Shown here piece by piece: positions 1 to 13,211 of a DNA stretch of 64,000 nt. The DNA is from Coprinus comatus (Eukaryota; Basidiomycota; Agaricomycetes; Agaricales; Agaricaceae): the NCBI GenBank assembly GCA_034638255.1, contig JAWPGT010000002.1, positions 1,302,001 through 1,366,000 of the forward strand, in the 5' to 3' direction. Position numbers and translations under genes: made by a program. The notes beneath the pieces were generated by a model that was given only the letters and a program-made list of their open reading frames with translations, was not told where the DNA came from and made no database searches. Numbering within the stretch: position 1 is the first letter of the stretch; every line of letters starts with the position of its first letter.

Positions 1-190
1 TACCACCGGAGGCTTTCCTGATGCCGTTGCTGGAGGAAGGTCGAGTATTGGGTTGGCTAGAGATCGCAGGGGCCTTAGAATTGTTGATAGGTCCGTTCCT
101 CTTGGGAACACGGTTGCTACCAGAACCAACCGCTTTCTTCTCTTCCTTCTTGAGCGGAGGTTGGGTTTGGGGTGTAATATCGTCGGTCAT
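1..190 (-). CDS. 5' part of an unidentified protein, cut by the window edge
   Basis: An ATG at 190 on the minus strand opens a frame that stays open to base 1, about 63 residues. It begins MTDDITPQTQPPLKKEEKK and continues Ser/Asn/Lys-rich, with no hydrophobic segment or domain, so it looks like a disordered, basic N-terminal tail. The overlapping plus-strand frames have neither a good start nor a family match. I do not recognise the protein; the rest of the gene lies to the left. Coding status is inferred from the clean ATG and composition only. Confidence 0.5.
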   Translation of the reverse strand, partial: MTDDITPQTQPPLKKEEKKAVGSGSNRVPKRNGPINNSKAPAISSQPNTRPSSSNGIRKASGG

Positions 191-622
191 ATCTGTCGTA
201 ATATACTGGCCAAGAATCGATTACTTGTTAGAGATCCCTCTTTGGTTTTAGAAACGAGTCTGGAGGGATACAACCACGCCGCTCAACACGTTGCACAAGT
301 CAGAATAGGCTGCAAGTACCTGAGAATGTGTTATGTCTGTGTTGTATGGCTTTGCCCTGTGGGGCGAGTGGGACGAAAGAATGCAGTTGAGCTTTGTCTG
401 TGGTGGTGGTGCAAATGAAGGACACTTGATGAACGGTAACTAATCTCAACTGGGCGTATATCCAGTGCTTTACTTCCCACGACCCTATTACCATATGCCA
501 AGTCTCTTATGTGGTTTGTTACATCGTTCTGCCTGCATTAAACGTACTACAGGTATTAACAATAACATGTCCGTAACTCTATATTACGCAGGCGGGAACT
601 TCAACCCTCTCTAGGTTCCACA
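191..622. other. Intergenic gap, 432 nt
   Basis: This lies between the start of the partial left-edge gene and the stop of the isocitrate dehydrogenase gene, both on the minus strand. It must hold the promoter and leader of the former and the 3' UTR of the latter. Several short frames cross it, but none shows a conserved motif or intron pattern. I see nothing else in it. Confidence 0.6.
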
Positions 623-2426
<1,804 letters not shown>

Positions 2427-2596
2427 TTTGGTAAGAGAGAAGTGTTGGCAGACAGAACTCCGAGAAATGATAGCCTGTTCCGGTTTTCCGTTGGGCACGT
2501 GAGCACAGGCATGTACCCAGGGGGATGGTGATGACGAGATAAGGCAGTCAGATAAGACGTTACATAGTTATACAAGTGTATACTGTGGTATCTGGA

Positions 2597-3454
2597 CTAG
2601 GAACTCAACAATCCATTCAGTTGCTCGCGGTACCTCTCCATCTCCTCGTCTTGTAGAGAGTCTTGGACAGTCTGTACAAAAAAACGCTGAGTTTGGTATT
2701 TGGATATTAAAATTGACTGCACGAACCGGAAGTTCTGTCTCGACCGATTTCACTTGTCCTAGTTTACCATCTGTTAATTCGAAGAGCACATTGTCTACTT
2801 CAGCATCGGCCTCATCTTCGATTTCTTCATCTTCTTCCATATCTAATGTGTCCTCTAGCATTTCCTCTAAGATCCCTGCCTTAGTCTGTCTTTAGTATAC
2901 GTTGGGGTGTACTTGAGACTGCTTTATATACCTTGGTCATTTCCATGCTCAACTCTCTCATCGTCTGGCTGATCTGGGGTAATTTGATGAGTGAGTTTGA
3001 TAGCTTCATGATTTCTGTAGATTTCTGTAGCGAGCCCGTCACTTTGGCCATGGCTGACCCACACTATTTATCAACTACTTTGTCGAGCATACCTCCTTAA
3101 GATTGACGGACCTAATTGTTGAGCAAGTTGGGTACTGATTGAGCCAAGTCTCGCCTTGCTCACAGATATACGATCTTTCTGCTTGTTACTCCTCACGACC
3201 TCCTTTGCTAATATTCTAGCCGACTTGACATCGCCTTTCTTAGCTAGTCCTTTTACCTCCATTCGAGCCTGGTTTGTTTTTACATCCAGCTACCCCAAAG
3301 AATGTAAGTTATCACAGGTACCTGGATGAGCAGGAAGGCCAACCTGCCTCATCACCCTATCGAGGTGACGTTGCTCTGTCCTCAGTTTCTGTTGCCACGA
3401 TCGGACTCGTTCCTCTGCTGTAGGTCCATACAAGAAACGGTTTATGGTTTGCAT
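2597..3454 (-). CDS. VPS24: ESCRT-III subunit Vps24/CHMP3
   Basis: Vps24 is a core ESCRT-III protein that co-polymerises with Vps2 and Snf7 on endosomes to bud intralumenal vesicles, and also acts in membrane scission elsewhere. The protein starts MQTINRFLYGPTAEERVRSW, has the basic helical hairpin (RMEVKGLAKKGDVKSARILA) and continues TGSLQKSTEIMKLSNSLIKL. The C-terminal half is acidic (DMEEDEEIEDEADAEVDNVL) and ends MERYREQLNGLLSS, the amphipathic MIM1 region that recruits Vps4. Length is about 220 residues, normal for the family. Three to four introns are present; the first opens with GTTGGC straight after MRQ. The upstream in-frame Met codons were rejected because family members begin at MQTINRFLYGP. 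It lies between IDH2 and a transcription factor on the same strand. Confidence 0.92.
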
Positions 3455-3741
3455 GCTGAAGGCGGATGACCAGCCACTCATGAACGTTTGAACTTTGTTA
3501 TTCTTGGATCCATGACAAACAGTGACTTCCTTAGTGTACATCATCATGGTCACACCTTCGCATGATCGAGAATAAATATCCATTTACGAGGTATTTCCGT
3601 GCAAACAAAAACTGTCGTTAATATACAAATATGCGTGAGTCCTCAAGTGTGGTTCTACATAGACTGTGCACTAATCGCGGTTATTGCGGACTATAAAACA
3701 AAATTAACAACGCAGATATAGCAACAAACCCTCAACTCAGA

Positions 3742-6656
3742 TCATGGAGCAGTCCGTATCTGGTTGACAAGGTTTTCCCAATAATTCCAATCCGAGCCAT
3801 CTGTTAGCAGTCGAAGATCTGGTACTACGGCGGCATTCGTAGTCCCGATCCAAGCCGGGAAATCACCACCCGTCGCACCCCATGACATCGCTCCTGTTGA
3901 GGCATCGATGGGTGCATTGCTAACAGTGTTGCACCAGTGATCTAGCAATGTTTGTGCGGCGCTCTCGTCGTCACCATGGGGACTACTTGACGTTGTCGGA
4001 GAGTTGAGGTAATCTTGGGATTGCAAGCGCTGGAAGGTAGGTGATTGTGTGATATGATTTGTGTTTGGGTATGTGAGAGACGGTGATTGCGGTATCGTAT
4101 CTTGCGCGCTGTACAACAGGGAAGGCGTACTCTTGTTAGAGGCGTTCTGTAGACTTAGCAAAAGCTGAGCCTGATGTTCTGGTTTAATTTGATCTCCGTG
4201 AGTCGAACGGCGGGCTTCGACAATACTCTCCACCTGCGATGCTTTTGATTTCAAGAATTCGATCGTTTTCAATTCGCGACGTGTGGTTTCATCCATTTCA
4301 TGTGTTCCTTCGTGATCCTTCATGAATCCATCGAGAATGGCATGCATCTTATCAGAGTATTTGCCTTTGGGTTCAAGGACAAAGTAGATACCACTAATCA
4401 TTGCTGTCTGGAACTCGCGGTATGCATTGCTGAGAGAGTCTTGGGTATCCTTTGGGACTCCTTCCCGAAAGGCCTGTCTGATATCGTAATATTGTATGGC
4501 GGATTCGAAACATGCGGTACGTGACCGGGCATAACGATCTGAGTGTATGCGTCTAAGGAGATAGGGTCGATGCAAACTGATTCTGACGAACATAACCTCC
4601 GTTATGAGCAAAAAACGGTGGACGGGGATATATGGGTGTGTCTCGTCGAGACGCCTATCAGGCGTCAGGCTATAATGAGGAGGGAGAGTCATAGTGAACT
4701 TGAGCAAATCATCGTCAAGAGCGACCGCCTCAGAGTAGTGACTTTTTTCCCGAACTTGTTGAAAGTGATGGACAATACGACCAATGATAGATGCCAATTG
4801 GTGGCGAAGAATGACAAATGACATTAGGGTGGGTGTTGACAACGGAGGAGACTCATAAGCTGCTGTTGCAGTAGCTTCGTCGTCGATATTCAATGGCGTT
4901 TTGGTCGACGAATAATCATCCTGAATCGAGTGCGGTCTACCAAGGACCAGTGCGTATGAACGATCTGCATGGTATAAATACGACCTTGTCGGTTGTATTA
5001 TGGTTAGGACATGTATTCGCACTGGGACAAAATAGATATTCACCATATTCTTCGCCTGTATTCCACACGAGAGGGAGACATACCCTTAAAAGAATTCAAA
5101 TCTTATTTAGGTGTGTGCGTTCTGTCACCGCTAGACATACCATTGTTGAACCATCTCGATGTAGTCCAAGTGCCTGAGCAGTTCTGACCGCTGCTCCCAG
5201 TTGACTCCAACATTCTGTTATTCGACGATCGAACGTTAGAAAGCGAGCGCTCTGTGAAAGGCGATTAGAATAGGTTTATATTGCAAAATGCCCGCTGACC
5301 AATAATCTAGTGAGCACAATGTCAAGTGAGTCAGGCTGTATAGCCGCAGCTATAAGCAAAGACCGACGTGCTGTCCATCGAAAATTTAGCATCATAAACT
5401 TTTCAGGGGCAAAAAGATCTTACACGACCAATAGTACCTCAAAGAGGTGATCCTTCGACTCCTCGCATCTCCAGCAATGTGTTCCGGGGCCAACCGGACG
5501 GAAATGGCCAACACGACAAATAGAAGGGGAAGGAAACGAACGTCATTGGGGTTTGTGGCACCAAGTCCATCTCGAACATGAGCGCAAACCGAAGCATACC
5601 CGGCACGAAAATCTCGCTCAGATACCGGGTATCGAGTCCAATTTCTAAACATATATTAGCAGGGGACGAAGTTGATTGGCAAACAGAAGACATAGACATA
5701 CATAGATGTGAAATAAAAATTAACTAAGACGTCAGAGAACCTCTGTGGTGGAAGCTCTTGCAGAAGCTCGGAGATTTTGTGAGGGGAAACACCGCATTCC
5801 TGAACCAGGGACTTGAGATTATCGGCGGCAGATGGCTCGAGCTCTTCGATTATGACACCTAGTGGAGACTTGGATACAGTCGACGATTGGCCATTTTGAT
5901 TATGGGACTCAATCCCATTGGTCATAGCGTTTACATCCGCCAAGACAGGCACGTTTTGCAACTTTGAGTCGAGTCAGGATTAAAACATTTGTATAGAAAG
6001 AAAGACGAAAGACATTCACCTGTTCAAGGACAGACCCTGGGGCCACGCTGCCCGAGGCACTGTTACCGTACCACTTGCCGCTCTGGAATGTTCCTCCGCT
6101 AGGATCCTGATCGTCCGGTTGCGAATGGCTATCGTCCTCTGCTACAGAAGGAGAGCGGGGCCGTTGCGGTGCTACACTCGAGGCATTGCTGGAAGAGATA
6201 TTGCCGGACCAGTACTGAGGAAGAGCTGTTTCGATAATTTGCTCCAGTCGGCTGATGCGAGCGTTGAGGTCATGGTCAGCCTTCCCTGGGGTATAGGCTT
6301 TGCAAAGCTCCGGGACTCTTCGAGCGACACACTGAGAACGTATAAGTTGCTATGTCTACAAATAAAAGTAGGGAGACTGACATGGGAACATGGTGTTTGG
6401 CGGTCACACTGTATTTACAATCAATTTGGCTCCTTCTGAAACAACAGAAAAGTAGGATTACCTTTTGTTTTCGTCGATGGCATTCCCCACAGGAGAAACT
6501 GGGGCAATTTAGTACGATGGTTGCAGAAAGCGCTTTTTCCTACCTCACTCGCGTCCGTTGCTTTTTTGAGGATTGTGTGGTATCATCTTCCAGTTTCTTC
6601 CGCTTCGCCGAGGAAGGCACGGATGATAAGTGCTCTGCAGAATTTGCCGCTAGCAT
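3742..6656 (-). CDS. Zn2Cys6 fungal transcription factor with fungal_trans domain
   Basis: This is a nuclear binuclear-zinc-cluster regulator. After a basic segment (SAKRKKLEDDTTQSSKKQR, a likely nuclear localisation signal) comes the cluster CGECHRRKQKCDRQTPC-SHC-(8 residues)-C, assembled across three exons and giving C-X2-C-X6-C-X5-C-X2-C-X8-C. A linker and short coiled coil (ARISRLEQIIETALPQYW) follow, then SGKWYGNSASGSVAPGSVLE, which recurs in basidiomycete members. The middle-homology region contains LRYYWS, CWSQLGAAVRTAQALGLHRD and LYHADRSYALVLGRP, the usual fungal_trans signatures. The last exon (3742 to about 5010) holds the helical C-terminus and a Ser/Thr/Gln-rich tail ending in RTAP. 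All six Cys ligands are present, so it looks functional. The DNA target cannot be inferred. It shares a 137 nt promoter with MED17. Confidence 0.9.
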
Positions 6657-6793
6657 GAACGGATAGGAATGTGTATTCCAGGCGATAAGATGAAGAGGTC
6701 GTTACTTAAGCGTTGACTCGACCAAGCATTGACAGTAGACGATCCGATGATCCGGGACAAACAAGGCCCTCCACCAACAACCCACTGCTCGAC
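6657..6793. promoter_or_regulatory. Shared promoter of the Zn2Cys6 factor and MED17
   Basis: Only 137 nt separate the two divergent start codons (6656 minus, 6794 plus), so both core promoters and leaders must lie here or overlap the coding starts. A short plus-strand ATG at 6691 meets a stop after eight codons and could act as an upstream ORF for MED17. No clear TATA box is visible. The call follows from gene arrangement only. Confidence 0.5.
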
Positions 6794-9087
6794 ATGGATC
6801 CAGATCCTCCCTGGAAGCAGCTCAGACTGTCGCTTGAGCGACCGTACAGAGACGACAATGGAAACATAATCCCAGTTGTTGAGGACATCACACCGGACGG
6901 AGAATATATCTACGAAACGTAAGGCTAGCTTGAATTTGCAAACATGAAATCAATGTAAACTGCCACAGGAAGGAAAACTCTTCTGCGAGATTGGGAACAA
7001 ACCTCCGAAGATTATTCCATGAGCGTGGCGTGGATTTCTTTGACAAAATATCTGGAAACACATTTATTCCAGGCAGCTCTGAGTCCAAGGACAAATCCAA
7101 TGACACAAATGCATCACAGTCAGAAGAAAACGATGAATCACAAGCCATGACTTATGAAGATCTGCGTGGTATGAGAGAAGAAATAATGAAGAATCTTGTG
7201 TACGTAGTATCTTGAAAATCAAATATTGTTTAACTCAAAGCCCACGTATTTAAGGGTATCCTTAGGAGAGATGACGCACGCTCAACAGGTCTTGGTCGCA
7301 CTTCTGGCTACCCCAAAGTCGGATGCCGCTATCCAACACCACCCCAGCCACCAACCGTCCAACCAGATCCGCCGCCCCAGGTCAAGTTTGCTGGTACATT
7401 GATCACTAAACCACCTCCCATCACATCTGTCCAGGCTTTTAATGCTCAGTTAACTATCGGTGGAAAGGATGAGGCATTAAGGCATGCAGCAGGTTTATTC
7501 AAACAATCTGCAGAAAGTATGGAACGTACACGTGTGGCTGGAGAAAAATATTGGGTTGACGCTCTCAAGATTCGTAGAAATAATTGGGGATTAGTACCTG
7601 CCCCTCTTCCACTTGGCTCAGCGACGGGTAAGGGAGCAGACAGGACTTCAAAGGATTTTCTTGTATTTTTCGGCTTAGAAGAGTGTGAGTCCCTCATACT
7701 CATATCAACAAGTGAAGACCGACATTACCTCTCAGCTCCTACACAGTTCCGCCGCAGAGCTGTGGGCCAACTGGCTACATATTCTGGACCTTCTAATGAT
7801 ATGATTTTTCCGCACCGTCGCAAGGCCCGGCTATGCGTGAGCATCATAACCCAAGATGAAAATAGGGTTCAGACTACATCAACTGCACTTCTTGCGACTG
7901 AGGACGAGACGACCCTTGACGGTGCTCTTAAAGCTGCACAACGCGAAATTGTGGAGCAAGAGATATTCTCCATCCTCGTACAAGAAGCTGGTAGCCTGCC
8001 TACCGCATCAGCGAAGGTCTCTGAACGACTCATCGTTGTGGATGCCGCCGAAGACCTAGAACTTCAAATCGAATTAGTAGGTCTATTAGAGTAAAATCCA
8101 TTTCTGTAAGGTATAACATGATACACATAGGCCGATGACACCCGTATGCCTACTCCGACAGTTCAAGGCAACCGAAATGACTTGTGCGACTTGATATACC
8201 ATGGTCTACATCTTCTACTTCTCCGACGCCATGCCCATCTCAAAGACGAACGCCTAAACGCTAAGACCTCTAATACCCCGATCACAGCAGCAGCCATACC
8301 ATCAAATCCAGCAGCACCCGTCGTTGACAAACTACAAATCCTCAAACATCCTATTCTTCAACCGATTATTCACTTCCTTCAATTCCAAGTCTTCCTCACA
8401 CGTATACAGAACGAAGTGACCCAAGTCGCTCGCGCAATACAAACAGCCGGGATCCCATGTACACTATTGCTCAACTCAGTCGGTGAAACAGGCAAAGAAC
8501 TCGTCAGATTGTTTGATACTGAATTCAATTTGGCTGTGGGTGGTGAAATTATGCTCCGCATTTTCCACAGGTTTGATGTTCTCGAATCCTGATCGTCAAA
8601 GAACGTCGTACTCATCCACGCAAATTCAGGCATACTGTCCGTTTTACTTTCGTTTCTCCATCCATGCTAACGGCACATCTATCGAAAGCCACACTTTCTA
8701 TATCTTCTGTTCCACAACTTTGTCAACTGTTGATGGATGAAGTTGAGCAGTGTTTACTCAAACGCATATACGACCTTGGTAGGAGCCTGTCAGAGAGTGA
8801 GAACGGTACTTGGTTCATTGAATTGAACCATTGCGTTGGACGCTGGGAGGGTTGTGTTCTGTATGTGAAAGTCTCCTCTTTCCTGACAATGAAAGTAATC
8901 GTTATTTAGGAATTTTCGTGTGATATTCGGGTCGAATTATGGGATAAATTGTACAGCTTTCTTCCTCACCCACTCCGAAAAAGAGGGACAATCTCACCAT
9001 TTTCCATCCCAAGAGTACCAGGATGATTTCCTTAAGTGGACTGAGCATCTTATTCGTAGCGCATTAACACAAGTGAACAATGAATAA
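6794..9087 (+). CDS. MED17: Mediator complex subunit 17 (Srb4/Med17)
   Basis: Med17 is the head-module scaffold of Mediator, which couples activators to RNA polymerase II. The protein begins MDPDPPWKQLRLSLERPY, followed by GNIIPVVEDITPDGEYIYET, GTNLRRLFHERGVDFFD, SLGEMTHAQQVLVALLATP, ITSVQAFNAQLTIGGKDEAL and the long helical and beta part including STSEDRHYLSAPTQFRRRA. The last exons read HTVRFTFVSPSMLTAHL and end LTQVNNE. Splicing of the 58 nt intron at about 8573-8630 restores the family sequence IFHR-HTVRFTF. The frame before the first ATG is closed, so 6794 is the start. One oddity: between about 7310 and 7390 the frame shifts by one base with no convincing intron; adding one C to the CCCC run at 7342-7345 would join the two parts (see findings). 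The 3' end faces RPL5. Confidence 0.9.
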
Positions 9088-9225
9088 TTGTAATGCATAC
9101 AGAATTTCCCCTGTGCGTGAAACACCTCGGCTGACAAACTGAGAAATGTGGTAATGGGTACATTATCATAAAACCCATGGGCAGATACAACAGTCACAGG
9201 AAGATACAAGGTCTCGAAATAAAAT

Positions 9226-10348
9226 CTACTCGTCATCCTCCTCCTCATCGACAGCACCGGCCTTGAACTTTTCGATCTTCTCGGCGATACGAGCTTTGCG
9301 TTCAGCAAGGGTGAGCCTGTTGACCTTGTATTTCAAGCTCTCAGCCTTCCAGTCCTTGGTCTTTTCTGAGGGTTTGAAGACAGGGTTCTCACGAATGGCG
9401 GCGTGCGCATTGGTGTAGATCTCCTCGATGTCTTCGGAGCCAATGCCATCGGCGAGGTAAGTAGCGAACTGCTTCTTGAACCTGGTACAAAATGTCAAAA
9501 CTGTTGGCAATGAGTGAAATGGAAAGCAAACCTCTCATCGTCCTCCTCCTCCAAACTCTCCATGTACTCCGCGACATGACCACCGAAGATGTACTTCTTA
9601 AGGACCTCAGCATCGAGTTCCTTGCTTTCTGGGTCATAACCAGGGAAACGCTTCTCGTTATGAGGGATATAAATACCACCATCGCTAGCACCTTTGAGAG
9701 CACCGAAGAGACGGGAACCGGTGGAGGTGCGCTTCAAACCAACATCTAGGAACGCCTTGAATGGGCGGGGAGCATCCTCCTCATCGAGGGTCTCGGTGAG
9801 TTGGATGATGCCATCAGGCTCAGTAACACCTTCATATTTATCGCTAAGGCCTAGCTTGGTCAGAGCACGGCGGGCGGCAAGGAGACCAGTAGCGTAAGCT
9901 AGATTGGTATAAATAACACAACATTTATCTGGAAAGTTGTTATAACCTACCAGCAGCCCAGTTCGTCAAACCGTGCTTGATACCGTATTGGGGAAGTTCT
10001 TGTGAGCGAGCGGATGTGAGAACGAAATCGCCCTGGAGACGAGCGTAGATAATCTGAACGATAATGTCCTTGTTGGTAATGCGGACGACAAGGCGGTATT
10101 TGGGAGCATTGCTATACGCATAATTAGGATATTACACTCCAATAGGAGAAAAATAAGGTACATACTACTTGTTTTTAGCCTGGGTAACGAGACGCTTCCT
10201 GGCATAGTCTTTGAGAATATCAACAAAAATTGAGGTTTGGAGATGTTGAACATGGCGTACAATCAGTCTTTCCCTCCCTCCTTCTGCGGTACTTGACCTG
10301 GAAACGCGAGAAGTAGGCGTCAGACTTGAGTTTTTTGACAAAAGGCAT
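9226..10348 (-). CDS. RPL5: 60S ribosomal protein uL18 (L5)
   Basis: uL18 binds 5S rRNA with uL5 and is built into the central protuberance of the 60S subunit. The sequence starts [19 protein letters not shown], then [17 protein letters not shown], which follows from splicing the intron after GAT-T, then [59 protein letters not shown] and the acidic end [11 protein letters not shown]. Length is near 300 residues, normal for the family. Five or so introns interrupt it. The base before the ATG is the G of a perfect acceptor (TTATTATAG|ATG), so the leader almost certainly carries an intron, common in highly expressed fungal ribosomal protein genes. It is convergent with MED17 (138 nt between stops) and divergent from the RBM42-like gene. 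Confidence 0.96.
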
Positions 10349-10735
10349 CTATAATAACAGAGGATATCAGTATTTTGGGATCATCATCCAAAGACTCGGA
10401 GCCACATCCACCCATACGACGCAAAGACTCGCTTGAAATTCGTGTTTTGTGCGTAGTACGGACAGAAAGCTCGTTTTCTCCGTTGGCATGAAGGAGGAAC
10501 ATACCTTGAGGGAGGGTGGGCGGTACGGACGACGACGTTGAGGTGACTTTGAGGCGTAGATTTACGAGTGGTATTCCCGATTAGGAATGTTACGTAATAT
10601 TCACAGGACCAACAAAGAACAGGCTGCTCATTGCCTTCAAAGACCACACTCTATTACAAACCACCACCTACGTCGCCATTTGCCCTGCTGCGTACGTATA
10701 TCCAGTTTTATTGCACATCAAAGAGCTCGATATCC
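10349..10735. promoter_or_regulatory. Divergent intergenic region, RPL5 / RBM42-like
   Basis: This 387 nt stretch separates two divergent starts. On the minus side an acceptor (TTATTATAG) abuts the RPL5 ATG, so part of the stretch is a spliced 5' leader with its intron and a non-coding first exon. Open frames crossing it (for example around 10384-10647) show no conserved sequence and are taken as chance. I see no other element. Confidence 0.5.
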
Positions 10736-11539
10736 ATGGACCCTTATTCCAACCAGTCCTATAATTCATACCCTCAACAACAGTCAGGCTATGACTTGAA
10801 CAATTACTACAAGGCACCGACAACATCTTTTCCACTACCTGGTGCTTCCTCTTCCTCCCAGTCAGCGCCTGTCCCCGCCAATGCATATGAATATGACGTT
10901 GGGATCCTTGCTCAACAAAGTGTATATGTTCCCGGAGCAGCGATTGATAAACGGGGAGGGTCTGGAGGAAAGCTAGCCAAGGGTGGAAAGAGGACAACGG
11001 TGCTGAGAAAAGGAGGAGGGAAAGTATGGGAAGATCAGACACTATTGGAATGGAATCCTTGTGAGCATGTATGCTTTCGTGCAACTAGATGAAGCTGACG
11101 ACAATACAGCCTGGTTCCGCTTATTTGTTGGCGATCTCAGCAACGATGTTTCGGACGATGTGTTGACAAATGCTTTCAATAAATACACGTCTTTCCAGAA
11201 AGCCCGTGTGATTCGGGACAGGCTGAGTGGGAAGGTGCGTTCACATGCATGTATGCTCTCCACGTACTAATTACCATTTCCTCGCAGGCGAAATATGGCT
11301 TTGTAGCCTTTTCTGACCCTGAAGATTTTTTGCGTGCGTGGAAGGAGATGGATGGTGAGTCTACGTTATTTGCGTCTGGCGATGACGATGGCTGATGGAT
11401 CGCAGGCAAATATGTTGGGAACCGCCCTGTGAAGCTGAAGAAGGCAGACAGTACTGCGATCCGGCCGGTTGAGATAGGACATCGGAAGGCGAAGCAGCTG
11501 GAGAAGGAGCTGAAGAAGAACCGCCACCGGCCCTATTGA
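10736..11539 (+). CDS. RBM42: RBM42-like RNA-binding protein with one C-terminal RRM
   Basis: RBM42 proteins bind mRNA and associate with hnRNP K and with spliceosomal components in animals; the fungal role is less clear. The N-terminal third is low-complexity (MDPYSNQSYNSYPQQQSGYD), followed by a Gly/Lys-rich segment and the family-specific lead-in KVWEDQTLLEWNP. The single RRM follows: RNP2 LFVGDL in SWFRLFVGDLSNDVSDDVL, then FQKARVIRDRLSGK and RNP1-like KYGFVAFSDPEDF, then KYVGNRPVKLKK. The C-terminus ends KKNRHRPY. Three introns fall within the RRM-coding part. The order WED-LLEW-RRM-KYVGNRP matches RBM42 rather than generic RRM proteins. The start is the ATG of MDPYSNQ; an earlier frame is open but unlike the family. 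Confidence 0.87.
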
Positions 11540-11605
11540 TAGATAGCATATGACATAGTACTGTACCATAGAGCCACGTGCCATTTACTCTCTTTCTCTG
11601 CACTC

Positions 11606-13101
11606 ATGGCTTCCTCTGAGCTCCTCAAGCAGATCCAGGCTGGCCGAGCTCTCAAGAAGGCTGTCACCAACGACCGCAGTGCTCCCCTTGTTGACCCCAA
11701 GGTATCTGTGAGTTCGGGTGGTGGCGGCGGGGCAATCTCTGCGCCCAGCGGTGGTGCTGCGCCTTCAACTGGAGGTCCTCCCCAGCTCGGCGGATTGTTT
11801 GCTGGCGGCATGCCAAAATTGAAGCCTGCTGGACAGAACAACCTTGGTATGTATCCTTTATTCATGTACAAAACTCAGTTACAAATATGAGGTGGACAGC
11901 AAAGGCACCAGCTCTGGGCAGACCACCGGCCATTCCAAAGGCCACCAGAAACAATAGCCCCCCAGTGTCTGCACCTGCACCTCCCTCACGCCCAGTTCCA
12001 CCCAGCAGGCCAGTTCCTCCCCCTGCACCACCCAGGCCTGCTCCAGCTGCTCCAGCACCGCCCGCCCGTCCTGTACCCGTACCCACAGCCCCTGCGCGAC
12101 TTGCACCAACTCACCCAGCACCTCCGCCTCCTGCCAGACCAGCCCCAACCCCTGCAACCCCTCCTACTCGAGCTGTCCCAACTCCCGCAGCTCCACCACA
12201 ACCCCCTGCGCGTCCTGTTCCTCCTCCGACCCCCTCAAGGGCTATACCACCGCGTGCACCGCCTAGGCCAACCGTACCTCCCAGAAATATACCAGTAGAA
12301 TCACCCACCACCTCAGAAGCTCCCAGTATTCCTTCTAGATCTGCACCAAGTCTTCCTGGTAGTAATTTTCCAATACCACCACCAAGATCTCCTCCTGTTC
12401 GCACATCCAGTCCCCCAACAGTGCCCAGCAGACCCCCCATACCACCCAGAAGTGAATCTCCAATATCCCGATCAGTTCTACCCCGCAGCCAGGCTCCTCC
12501 TCCACCTGCAAGGACAGCTGCAATTCCTGGGCGACCAGCACCTCCACCTCCACCTCGCCCATCAAGCGTAGTTTCATCTGCACCTTCACGTACAGCCCCA
12601 CCTCCACCTGCAAGGAAACCACTAGATGGGCCTCCTGCAGCACCTGCAAGAGTAAGGGAATTGGCAGAAGTACCGTCACCGCAAATGCGTCGTTCCAGTT
12701 CGCCAGAATCACCGTCGCACATAACACCATCTCCACCTCCGAGGTCAGCCCCGCCTCGAAGTATTCCTACTACCCCTGAAAGAGCGACACCTCCCCTACC
12801 AGTCAGATCATTGAGTCCGGCTGGAGGACTGGGTTTGGTGCCGCCCACAAGGCGTATAAGCTCACTTTCGACTGCACCGACCACAAATGGGACATCTGGC
12901 CCAATGCGTAGAAGTAAGCGAGAATCAATGACATTGTTACAAAAAGCTAATACTAGAGCAGACGCATCCCCACCGCCTAGCTCTGGTGCACACACATTTC
13001 CTGTCACGGACTTTCCACCTCCTCGGGAGTTTTGTGGGGGAACGAAGCGGTACAATAGCGGCAGAACTAGAGGAAGCGATTTTGATTTGAAATGTTTGTA
13101 A
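11606..13101 (+). CDS. VRP1: Verprolin/WASP-interacting protein (WIP family)
   Basis: Verprolins bind actin monomers and WASP/Las17 and organise cortical actin patches for endocytosis. The first exon encodes a WH2 actin-binding motif near the N-terminus (ELLKQIQAGRALKKAVTNDR) followed by a Gly-rich stretch. After one intron (about 11847-11900) the second exon encodes a roughly 330-residue Pro-rich region packed with PPxP, PxPPR and PPPPAR motifs, the targets of SH3 and EVH1 domains and profilin. The C-terminus has DFPPPREF near 13005-13030, resembling the WASP-binding end of WIP/verprolin. Total is about 470 residues. No frame is interrupted. The proline repeats vary in codon use, so they are not a recent microsatellite expansion. 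Confidence 0.88.
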
Positions 13102-13211
13102 TGTTTGTAATGACGTTACCATCAGAACAGAGCCACGTAGATAGTTGACACGTCAGTTTCTGCAAACACATATAAGCCAGCCCCACCCACAGTCTCTCTC
13201 TACCTTCTGCC

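Noticed and set aside
53..418. 121-codon plus-strand frame at the left edge
   Set aside because: It is antisense to the better-supported minus-strand start at 190, has no family match and shows odd composition.
6713..6793. Earlier MED17 start in the open frame from 6713
   Set aside because: That frame opens with TTG and has a stop just before; the first ATG (6794) gives the family N-terminus.
12111..13055. 314-codon minus-strand frame over the verprolin gene
   Set aside because: Gly-rich shadow of the proline-rich sense frame, an effect of CCN codons read in reverse.
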